12,390 nucleotides of DNA. Origin: an uncultured Eubacteriales bacterium. Lineage in GTDB: Bacteria > Bacillota > Clostridia > Oscillospirales > Oscillospiraceae. Location of the stretch: contig URXY01000056.1 in assembly GCA_900552015.1 (NCBI GenBank), forward strand, positions 1-12,390, in the 5' to 3' direction. The notes beneath the pieces were generated by a model. That model saw only the letters and a list, made by a program, of their open reading frames with translations. It had not been told where the DNA came from and did no database searches. A program made the translations under genes and the position numbers. Shown piece after piece: positions 1 through 5,253 of this stretch; positions within the stretch are counted from its first letter, which is position 1, and each line of letters begins with the position of its first letter.

Positions 1-4
1 TATA

Positions 5-33
5 GGGCTTGACCAAGCCCCTTCCTTTCTCTT
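5..33 (+). terminator. Small hairpin followed by pyrimidine run
   Basis: GGGCTT (5-10) pairs with AAGCCC (15-20) around a GACC loop, followed by a C/T-rich tract. It could be the intrinsic terminator of a gene lying left of the window. The stem is only 6 bp and the tail is mixed C/T rather than a clean T-run, so the call is weak. Confidence 0.3.
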
Positions 34-41
34 GGGAGATT

Positions 42-83
42 CAAAGGGGGTGTTCTCTTTTGCGAAAGAGAACACCCCCTTTG
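42..83. repeat. Perfect 19-bp inverted repeat with 4-base loop
   Basis: Positions 42-60 (beginning CAAAGGGGGTG) are the exact reverse complement of 65-83, separated only by TGCG. A stem this long, perfect and tightly looped suggests a strong terminator or a dispersed intergenic palindromic element. No T-run follows on either strand; the right flank is C-rich. This makes a plain Rho-independent terminator less certain. Confidence 0.6.
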
Positions 84-146
84 CCCTCCGCCCCATGGGA
101 AGAATATTTTCCCGCAATTTTTCGAAAAACTGGAAGAAAACAAAAA

Positions 147-196
147 ATGACTGACCCTCGATCGCTGGTACTGAAGTACGATCGAGGGTCAGTCAT
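147..196. repeat. Perfect 18-bp inverted repeat with nested stem
   Basis: ATGACTGACCCTCGATCG (147-164) is exactly complementary to 179-196. The 14-base spacer can form an inner stem, GTAC (168-171) with GTAC (176-179), capped by TGAA. In that fold the outer stem loses one pair and leaves a bulge of bases 164-167. The flanks are A-rich on the left and lack a T-run on the right. It may be a structured RNA, a palindromic protein-binding site or the end of a small mobile element; the sequence does not decide. Confidence 0.6.
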
Positions 197-300
197 GATG
201 AATATTTGGATCTCTCATATTCTATTGTCTTCCTTCCTTTCTTCCAAGGTATGGCGCCGTCTATCACTTACTCCGATTTCCACTCCCGCTCTATCTTAAA

Positions 301-322
301 CACCGGTGTTCCGGTGGTTTTT
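301..322 (+). terminator. Possible Rho-independent terminator
   Basis: CACCGG (301-306) pairs with CCGGTG (311-316) around a TGTT loop and is followed by GTTTTT (317-322). The shape fits a short plus-strand intrinsic terminator, but no gene or promoter upstream in the window clearly needs it. Confidence 0.4.
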
Positions 323-477
323 ACCTGTTTGACGGTACATATCAGAGAGTGCTGCGCGATGGATAAGATCGGAACCATTGGGTCCAGTTGGTGTGGATCA
401 CTTGTACATTGGTCTCACCCTTTCTGTGATTCAAAAGATACCAGAAAAAGCGGGGAAAATCAAGCGGCAGAACGAAT

Positions 478-557
478 AAAGATGCAGGATAAAATTTGTG
501 CGTAGGGCTGATTATTCGAAAAATGGCGAAAATGTGTTGCTTTTTATCCTGCGCTTT
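478..557. repeat. Spaced inverted repeat
   Basis: GCAGGATAAAA (484-494) is complementary to TTTTATCCTGC (542-552), and AAAG (478-481) can add pairs with CTTT (554-557) across a small bulge. The 47-base interior contains no further strong stem. The right arm lies inside the spacer of the promoter-like site at 537-565, so the fold could bear on that site. Function unknown. Confidence 0.35.
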
Positions 558-565
558 AGTATAAT
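537..565 (+). promoter_or_regulatory. Sigma-A-like promoter, plus strand
   Basis: TTGCTT (537-542), a 17-base spacer and TATAAT (560-565) match the vegetative consensus well at -10 and partly at -35. Transcription would start near 572, directly in front of the hairpin at 575-596, and would then run antisense to the methyltransferase gene. No plus-strand gene follows, so it is either a chance match or drives a very short or antisense RNA. Confidence 0.35.
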
Positions 566-574
566 AAAGTCATT

Positions 575-600
575 GGGCCGCCTACGAGGGCGGCCCATTT
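575..600. terminator. GC-rich terminator hairpin after methyltransferase gene
   Basis: GGGCCGCC (575-582) pairs with GGCGGCCC (589-596) around TACGAG. ATTTT follows on the plus strand; on the minus strand the downstream bases are only moderately T-rich. It lies 8 bases beyond the stop of the minus-strand methyltransferase gene, so it most likely terminates that transcript, and it may act in both directions. Confidence 0.65.
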
Positions 601-604
601 TGCG

Positions 605-1306
605 TTATTTGCGGAAATACACGGTGTCCCACTCTTCACTTCCGGGGAGGAGCGGCGGCTCGATGACAAGACCGCTTTTGCCGCCGCGCTTCCCCTCGAC
701 CAGCAGGAGCGAGGGGGCGGAGGCGGCGGACTTTGCAAGAAAGCGCAGGCGCTTTGGCTCGATGCCATGCGCCCGCAGGGAGCAGAGAACGTCCGTGAGC
801 CGCTCGGCGCGGTGGACAAGAGCGAAGCGCCCGCCCCAGTGCAGCACGCGCTGTGCCGCAGCGCAGACGTCGTCCAGCGTGCAGGACGTTTCCTCGCGCG
901 CGGTCCGGCGGGCGTCGCCTTTGGCGCTCGCACCGCTGCCCGCGGGGAAATACGGCGGATTGGAGATCGCATAGTCGATGCTGCCGGCTTTCGGAAGAAT
1001 GGCAGTGTCGCACAGGTCGCCCTCGTGGAAGGAGACTTTGTCTGCCCAGCCATTTTCGGCGAACGTCTTTCTCGCGAGCGCCATCGCCGGGGCGGAGAGC
1101 TCGACATTTTCGACCGTCAGCGTGCCGTCGCGCGCGAGCAGGAGCGTGCCGAGAAGTCCCGCGCCGCTGCCGAGGTCGCAGACCGTATCGCCGCGCGCGG
1201 GGCGGGCGAAATAGCCGAGGGCGAAGCTGTCGGTCCCTGGCGGAAAGAGGTCCGTATCATAATAAAAGCAGGGGCCGCCCTGCCATAGCATATCTTTTTT
1301 CTCCAT
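605..1306 (-). CDS. tRNA1(Val) (adenine-37-N6)-methyltransferase family protein
   Basis: This is a 233-aa class I SAM-dependent methyltransferase of the TrmN6/YfiC/YabB family, which methylates N6 of A37 in the anticodon loop of tRNA1(Val) in the cytoplasm. Visible motifs are the SAM-binding loop DLGSGAG (about 44-50), the acidic strand end VENVEL (65-70) and the catalytic NPPY (116-119) typical of amino-methyltransferases. The N-terminal TDSFALGYFARP segment matches the family's entry into the Rossmann fold. Length is near the usual 230-250 aa. The ATG at 1306 has AGGAG about 10 bases upstream; the stop is TAA. It lies 73 bases after the ferredoxin gene, beyond a terminator hairpin, with no obvious promoter of its own, so it may depend on read-through. 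The family is confident; the exact tRNA target is inferred from family members. Confidence 0.9.
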   Translation of the reverse strand: MEKKDMLWQGGPCFYYDTDLFPPGTDSFALGYFARPARGDTVCDLGSGAGLLGTLLLARDGTLTVENVELSAPAMALARKTFAENGWADKVSFHEGDLCDTAILPKAGSIDYAISNPPYFPAGSGASAKGDARRTAREETSCTLDDVCAAAQRVLHWGGRFALVHRAERLTDVLCSLRAHGIEPKRLRFLAKSAASAPSLLLVEGKRGGKSGLVIEPPLLPGSEEWDTVYFRK

Positions 1307-1331
1307 GGGATATCACTCCTGAAGGAAGATA

Positions 1332-1367
1332 AAAATAAGGACGCGCCAGTGAGCGCGTCCTTATTTT
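1332..1367 (-). terminator. 15-bp terminator hairpin between ferredoxin and methyltransferase genes
   Basis: AAAATAAGGACGCGC (1332-1346) is perfectly complementary to 1353-1367 around a 6-base loop. Read on the minus strand, a GC core is followed by TTATTTTTATC, a good intrinsic terminator 12 bases after the ferredoxin stop. Only 25 bases separate it from the methyltransferase start codon, so it can also control read-through into that gene. Confidence 0.8.
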
Positions 1368-1379
1368 CTTTAAGTAGCC

Positions 1380-1550
1380 TTAGCCCTGGGAGATAGCGCC
1401 GTTGGGGCAGGTATCCGCGCAACTGCCGCAGTCGAGGCAGGCATTTGCGTCGATCTGATACTGGGTATCACCCTGAGAGATCGCACCGACGGGGCAGGCG
1501 TCTGCGCAAGCACCGCAGCTAACGCAGGCAGAACCGATCTGATAAGCCAT
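1380..1550 (-). CDS. 2[4Fe-4S] clostridial-type ferredoxin
   Basis: This 56-aa protein is a small soluble low-potential electron carrier that serves enzymes such as pyruvate:ferredoxin oxidoreductase and hydrogenase in anaerobes. It carries two cluster motifs, CxxCxxCxxxCP at C9, C12, C15, C19 and at C38, C41, C44, C48. The two halves are near-duplicates (GAISQG follows each), as in classic clostridial ferredoxins of about 55 aa. I chose the ATG at 1550 because GGAGGT (1558-1563) sits 7 bases upstream. An in-frame ATG at 1565 overlaps that Shine-Dalgarno site and would only add MEVRI. Its promoter is at 1580-1607 and a strong terminator follows, so it is probably transcribed mostly alone. It is divergent from clpC. 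Which redox partner it serves cannot be read from the neighbours. Confidence 0.95.
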   Translation of the reverse strand: MAYQIGSACVSCGACADACPVGAISQGDTQYQIDANACLDCGSCADTCPNGAISQG

Positions 1551-1579
1551 AATTCTTACCTCCATAAGTTGATGACGCT

Positions 1580-1607
1580 ATTATAGCATGCCAAAGCAAA
1601 AATGCAA
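1580..1607 (-). promoter_or_regulatory. Sigma-A promoter for ferredoxin gene
   Basis: On the minus strand TTGCAT (1602-1607), a 16-base spacer and a perfect TATAAT (1580-1585) lie 30 bases ahead of the ferredoxin start codon. The -10 box sits in a short palindrome, GCTATTATAGC. A weaker plus-strand match, TTACCT (1556-1561) with 17 bases to TATTAT (1579-1584), overlaps it and is the only candidate promoter I can see for clpC. Confidence 0.7.
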
Positions 1608-1719
1608 GAGCAAGAATAGAGGAAATTATTGAATTTTTTGTGTCTGTTTCCGGGGTTTATTTTCAAAGAAAATGGGAAAAGATGAGAAAGCTGAATCGAA
1701 CGGACAGGAGGGAAATACC

Positions 1720-4215
1720 TTGCGGGAAAGAAGGTTTAGCGCGAGAGCGGAGCAGATGCTGCGCAGTGCGCAGGCGGCGGCGCTCGAGCTGGGACACGGA
1801 TATGTGGGCTGTGAGCATCTGCTGCTGGCGATGCTGCGCGAGGAAGAGGATGCCCCGGGCCGCGCGCTGCGCGCATCGGGCGTGGAGGAGGAGAAAACGC
1901 GCGCGCTCATCACGCGTGCGGTAGGTCGGGGCGAAGCGGACCTTGCTCCGCCCCAGGGCTTGACGCCGCACGCGCGCTGCGCCGTAGAGATGGCGGTGAC
2001 GGAGGCGGAGCGGTCAGGGAGCCGCGAGATCGAATCGGGGCATCTGCTGCTCGGGATGCTGCGCGACGGCGGGAACATGGCCGTGCGCCTGCTGCACCGC
2101 GAGGGCGTGGACACACGCAAGCTCTATGGCGACACCGTGCGCGCGATGAGCCTGACAGTGCGCAAAAGTGCGGGCGGCGAGCCGCGCGCGAGCCGGGGCG
2201 AGAGCAAGAGCGGAAAGACGCTCGCGGAGTTTACGCGCGACTTGACGGCGATGGCGCGCGAGGGGCGGCTCGACCCCGTCATCGGGCGCGAGGAGGAGAT
2301 CGCGCGGGCCCTCCGCATCCTCTCACGCCGGACGAAGAACGACCCCGTGTTCATCGGCGAGCCGGGCGTGGGCAAGACGGCGGTCGTGGAGGGCCTTGCC
2401 GAGAAGATCAGCGAGGGCAGCGTGCCGGACGAGCTCATGGACCAGCGTATTTTGTCGCTCGACCTTGCGGGCATGGTGGCGGGGACGAAGTACCGCGGCG
2501 AATTTGAAGAGCGCATCCGCGCGGTGCTCGATGAGGTCAAGCGCGACGGAAACGTCATCCTCTTTATCGACGAGCTGCACACCATCGTCGGTGCAGGCAG
2601 CGCCGAGGGGGCGGTGGACGCGGCGAACATCTTAAAGCCTGCGCTCGGGCGCGGAGAGATACGTGTCATCGGCGCGACGACGCTTGCCGAGTACCGCAAG
2701 TATATCGAAAAGGACGCGGCGCTCGAGCGGCGCTTCCAGAGCGTACAGGTCGCAGAGCCCGATGGGGAAAAAGCACTCGCCATCCTGCGCGGGCTGCGCC
2801 CGCGCTATGAAGAGCACCATGGTCTCAAGATCGGCGATGACGCGCTCGAGGCGGCGGTGACGCTCTCGCAGCGCTATCTGCCCGACCGTTTTCTGCCGGA
2901 CAAGGCCATCGACCTTGTGGATGAGGCGGCGGCAAGCGTGCGCATGGAGGCGCGCAGCGCTTCGCCCGAGCTGCGTGCGCTCGAAGAGCGGGCCAATGTC
3001 GCGGCAAGGGAAAAGGAGTCAGCCATCCGCGCGCAGAACTACGAAAAGGCCGCGCGTTCACGCGACGCGGAGGAAAGCTTCCGCGCGCAGGCGGCAAAGG
3101 AGCGCGAGCGGGAGCGGCGCGAGGCGGAAAAGACGCACGCCGTCGTGACGCGCGAGCACGTCGCCGCGGTGCTGTCAAACTGGACGGGCATCCCCGTGAC
3201 GCGCCTGAGCGAGAGCGAGCGGTCGCGCCTTCTATCGCTTGAGGATACGCTGCACGAGCGCGTCGTGGGACAGGATGAAGCCGTGCGCGCGGTCGCCCGC
3301 GCGGTGCGGCGCGGAAGGGCGGGCGTGAAGGACCCAAAGCGGCCCGTGGGCTCGTTCCTGCTCCTGGGGCCGACGGGAGTCGGTAAGACAGAGCTGAGCC
3401 GCGCGCTCGCCGAGGCGGTCTTCGGCAGCGAGGACGCGATGATCCGCATCGATATGAGCGAGTATATGGAAAAACACACCGTTTCACGCCTCATCGGCTC
3501 ACCACCTGGCTACGTCGGCTACGACGAGGGCGGACAGCTAACGGAAAAGGTGCGGCGCAAGCCGTACTCCGTCGTGCTCTTCGACGAGATCGAAAAGGCA
3601 CACGAGGACGTGTGGAACATCCTGCTGCAAATTTTAGAGGATGGTGCGGTGACGGACTCGCAGGGGCGGCGTGTGGACTTTCGCAACGCGGTGATCCTGA
3701 TGACCTCGAACGTGGGGGCGAAGAGCATCACGGCGGCAGGAACGCCGCTCGGCTTTGCGCCAGAGGGGCGGCAGGACGAGGATGCGCGCTTCCGCGCGGT
3801 GAAGGAGGCTGTGACGGCGGAACTGAAGCGGACGTTCCGGCCGGAGTTTCTGAACCGCGTAGATGAGACCGTCGTGTTCCGGCGGCTCGGCGAGCGGGAT
3901 ATGGCGGAGATCGCACGGCGGCTGCTCACGCAGACGGCGGCGCGCATGAGGGTGCTCGGCATCACGTTCCTGTTCGACGACGCGGCGGCGGAAACGCTCG
4001 CGGAGCGCGGAAATGACCCCGCCTACGGCGCGCGGCCGCTGCGGCGCCTCATCAGCGCGGAGGTCGAGGACGCGCTCGCCTCTCTTTTGCTGGAGGGGAC
4101 GATTACGCGCGGCGATACGGCGGTTTTGGCGGCGGAGGGAGGCACGCTCTGCGTGCGCCGGTGGGAGGAAGCGGCGGCCGCCGCCCTCGGCGACGCCGGC
4201 GCGCAGAAGGCGTGA
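1720..4215 (+). CDS. clpC: ATP-dependent Clp protease ATP-binding subunit ClpC
   Basis: ClpC is a hexameric AAA+ unfoldase that feeds substrates to the ClpP peptidase in the cytoplasm. The 831-aa protein has two Clp-N repeats (about 4-63 and 82-144). The first AAA+ module has Walker A GEPGVGKT (213-220), Walker B VILFIDE (D284, E285) and pore loop KYRG. A short UVR-like middle domain (about 430-455) is followed by a second AAA+ module with GPTGVGKT (550-557), VVLFDE (D622, E623) and pore loop GYVG. The LGF loop at 677 fits ClpP docking and, with the short middle domain, separates it from ClpB. The TTG at 1720 is chosen because AGGAGGG lies 7 bases upstream and MRERRFSARAEQML aligns with the usual ClpC N-terminus. 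The in-frame ATG at 1672 would add 16 unconserved residues and has no good Shine-Dalgarno site. Unlike the ctsR-mcsA-mcsB-clpC operon of Bacillus, it stands alone, and I see no CtsR or CIRCE operator upstream. Confidence 0.95.
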   Translation: MRERRFSARAEQMLRSAQAAALELGHGYVGCEHLLLAMLREEEDAPGRALRASGVEEEKTRALITRAVGRGEADLAPPQGLTPHARCAVEMAVTEAERSGSREIESGHLLLGMLRDGGNMAVRLLHREGVDTRKLYGDTVRAMSLTVRKSAGGEPRASRGESKSGKTLAEFTRDLTAMAREGRLDPVIGREEEIARALRILSRRTKNDPVFIGEPGVGKTAVVEGLAEKISEGSVPDELMDQRILSLDLAGMVAGTKYRGEFEERIRAVLDEVKRDGNVILFIDELHTIVGAGSAEGAVDAANILKPALGRGEIRVIGATTLAEYRKYIEKDAALERRFQSVQVAEPDGEKALAILRGLRPRYEEHHGLKIGDDALEAAVTLSQRYLPDRFLPDKAIDLVDEAAASVRMEARSASPELRALEERANVAAREKESAIRAQNYEKAARSRDAEESFRAQAAKERERERREAEKTHAVVTREHVAAVLSNWTGIPVTRLSESERSRLLSLEDTLHERVVGQDEAVRAVARAVRRGRAGVKDPKRPVGSFLLLGPTGVGKTELSRALAEAVFGSEDAMIRIDMSEYMEKHTVSRLIGSPPGYVGYDEGGQLTEKVRRKPYSVVLFDEIEKAHEDVWNILLQILEDGAVTDSQGRRVDFRNAVILMTSNVGAKSITAAGTPLGFAPEGRQDEDARFRAVKEAVTAELKRTFRPEFLNRVDETVVFRRLGERDMAEIARRLLTQTAARMRVLGITFLFDDAAAETLAERGNDPAYGARPLRRLISAEVEDALASLLLEGTITRGDTAVLAAEGGTLCVRRWEEAAAAALGDAGAQKA

Positions 4216-4234
4216 AAAAAGGTGTATCAGAACA

Positions 4235-4272
4235 GAAGACCCGGCCGATGGACGATCATCGGTCGGGTCTTC
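4235..4272. terminator. Terminator hairpin between clpC and convergent gene
   Basis: Positions 4235-4250 pair with 4257-4272, a 16-bp stem with one G-U pair and loop GACGAT. It starts 20 bases after the clpC stop. The tail is TCTTCCTGCTTG on the plus strand and TCTTCTGTTCTG on the minus strand, moderately T-rich both ways, so it may serve both convergent units. Confidence 0.65.
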
Positions 4273-4337
4273 CTGCTTGTGTAAAGATTTTTTGCGGTCG
4301 AATGATGCGAGGCCTTTTTGCCCTTGAAGGGATGAAG

Positions 4338-4354
4338 CCGGCTTGGCAAACCGG
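4338..4354 (-). terminator. Possible weak terminator after the unknown membrane protein gene
   Basis: CCGGCTTGGCAAACCGG can fold into a roughly 7-bp stem, with one G-U pair on the minus strand and a 3-base loop. It lies 6 bases beyond the stop of the minus-strand gene. The following bases (CTTCATCCCTTC) are a poor T-run, so termination may rest mainly on the hairpin at 4235-4272. Confidence 0.25.
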
Positions 4355-4360
4355 AAGCTG

Positions 4361-4885
4361 TTAAAGAGGATGATTCCAATATTCTACAGTATTTCCGCTC
4401 ACATCATAAAAAGTAATGCTGCCCGCATTGATCGGCAGGACGATCGCAAAGGGTTGATCGCTGTCGATATCGATCACTTGAATGGCGCGGCCATCCTCGA
4501 TTTGAAGCTGCTGCACCTGCTGCTGATTCATGGAAATCAATGCGCGCTCATTAGCCCCCTCTGCGGTGAACTCTGTAATTCCTTCCTGAACCTCCGAGAT
4601 TTTTCCGCCCGCGCGGAAGAAATATCCGAAGGAAAGTCCCGGGCGATTGACATAGACGGAAAAAGTATGGTCGCTCTTGTCTTGCGGATAAGAAATATAT
4701 GCAGCCATCGTGTCAGAAACACTTCCATCGACCGCCCAATCCGCCTTGATCTTCTGCGACGAACGAATGTCTGTTTCCAGATTGCCCGACGCTATGCCAA
4801 TGTCGCTGCTTATATAAAGAAAACCGACAAATAAGCTGCAAACAAGAAGAATCCCTATCACAGGTTTAAGAACAATCTTTTTCAT
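4361..4885 (-). CDS. Unrecognised membrane-anchored or secreted protein
   Basis: I do not recognise the family of this 174-aa protein. The N-terminus MKKIVLKP is followed by a hydrophobic stretch (about 8-28), which suggests an uncleaved membrane anchor or a signal peptide with the rest outside the cell. Cys16 lies in LLVC, which does not fit a lipobox well (Val at -1). The remainder is mostly polar and probably beta-rich, ending FYDVSGNTVEYWNHPL. The ATG at 4885 is preferred: AAGGAG lies 11 bases upstream, whereas the in-frame TTG at 4894 is only 2 bases from that site. It follows the monooxygenase-domain gene by 56 bases on the same strand with no terminator between, so it may be the last gene of that operon. 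GC content is visibly lower than in the flanking genes, which hints at recent acquisition. The gene is likely real; its function is unknown. Confidence 0.7.
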   Translation of the reverse strand: MKKIVLKPVIGILLVCSLFVGFLYISSDIGIASGNLETDIRSSQKIKADWAVDGSVSDTMAAYISYPQDKSDHTFSVYVNRPGLSFGYFFRAGGKISEVQEGITEFTAEGANERALISMNQQQVQQLQIEDGRAIQVIDIDSDQPFAIVLPINAGSITFYDVSGNTVEYWNHPL

Positions 4886-4941
4886 AGCTATCAAAACTCC
4901 TTAGCAGATTCCCAATTTTTTTGCCCCGGATGCGCCCTTCC

Positions 4942-5223
4942 TCATTCAAAGCGCTCGAGGGTCGTTGCGAGGTCGTAGTTTGCCTTGAGCGACTTGAGCT
5001 TTGCCATCGGCTCGCCGGTGGTGTGCTTGTCGAGCGCCGCCTGATCGTGCCAGTGCTCGATGAGCAGGACACAGTCCTTTTCGGTGAGAGGGAGGTAGTA
5101 GTCGTACTGCAAGCAGCCCTCTTCCGCGAGGACAGCGGCGCGCAGGCCGCTTCGCTCCATCTCCGCTGCAAAGTCTGCGGCCTTTTCACCGCGATAGAGA
5201 ACGTGAAGTAAAATGCCTTCCAT
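4942..5223 (-). CDS. Antibiotic biosynthesis monooxygenase (ABM) domain protein
   Basis: This 93-aa protein fits the ABM/YgiN-like ferredoxin-fold dimer family, whose members are usually 90-105 aa and include quinol monooxygenases and heme-degrading enzymes; many have no known substrate. Family features are the first strand MEGILLHVLYRG, the AEEGCLQYDYYLPL segment (about 33-46), the central VLLIEHWHDQAALDKH strand-helix (about 52-67) with its conserved E-W pair, and the trailing helix. The ATG at 5223 has AAAGGAG 9 bases upstream; the stop is TGA. It starts 30 bases after the topoisomerase gene on the same strand with no terminator between, so the two are probably cotranscribed, though no functional link is evident. 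Family assignment is good; the reaction is not assignable. Confidence 0.85.
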   Translation of the reverse strand: MEGILLHVLYRGEKAADFAAEMERSGLRAAVLAEEGCLQYDYYLPLTEKDCVLLIEHWHDQAALDKHTTGEPMAKLKSLKANYDLATTLERFE

Positions 5224-5253
5224 AAAGTAACGCTCCTTTCCTGCTTGTGCGTA

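Larger units (their letters stand above)
1..604. other. Gene-free, hairpin-rich left end
   Basis: No reading frame in this stretch has a good Shine-Dalgarno site, a recognisable domain or convincing codon use; the longest frames are about 100-158 codons and look random. GC content is lower than in the genes to the right. The region instead holds a run of inverted repeats, listed separately (5-20, 42-83, 147-196, 301-322, 478-557, 575-596), and one sigma-A-like promoter (537-565). One frame at 313-363 reads GGFYLFDGTYQRVLRDG before a stop. This looks protein-like but is too short to assign and could be a gene remnant or chance. I did not recognise a known structured RNA or riboswitch here. Confidence 0.5.

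Noticed and set aside
42..196. The two long palindromes as ends of an insertion sequence
   Set aside because: Their sequences differ from each other, no transposase lies between or near them, and no flanking target duplication is visible.
206..505. 99-codon plus-strand frame as a gene
   Set aside because: There is no Shine-Dalgarno site before its start, the composition is cysteine-rich and random-looking, and a terminator-like hairpin lies inside it.
767..1288. 173-codon plus-strand frame inside the methyltransferase gene
   Set aside because: It is antisense to a gene with clear SAM-binding and NPPY motifs, and such long shadow frames are expected in GC-rich coding DNA.
4343..4834. 163-codon plus-strand frame opposite the unknown membrane protein gene
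   Set aside because: It starts at TTG with no good ribosome-binding site and has no domain. The minus-strand frame has a Shine-Dalgarno site and an N-terminal hydrophobic segment, so the plus frame is a shadow.
4216..5253. ABM-domain and unknown membrane protein genes as part of an antibiotic biosynthesis or defence cluster
   Set aside because: ABM-domain proteins are widespread small enzymes, and no synthase, transporter, regulator or nuclease partner is nearby.
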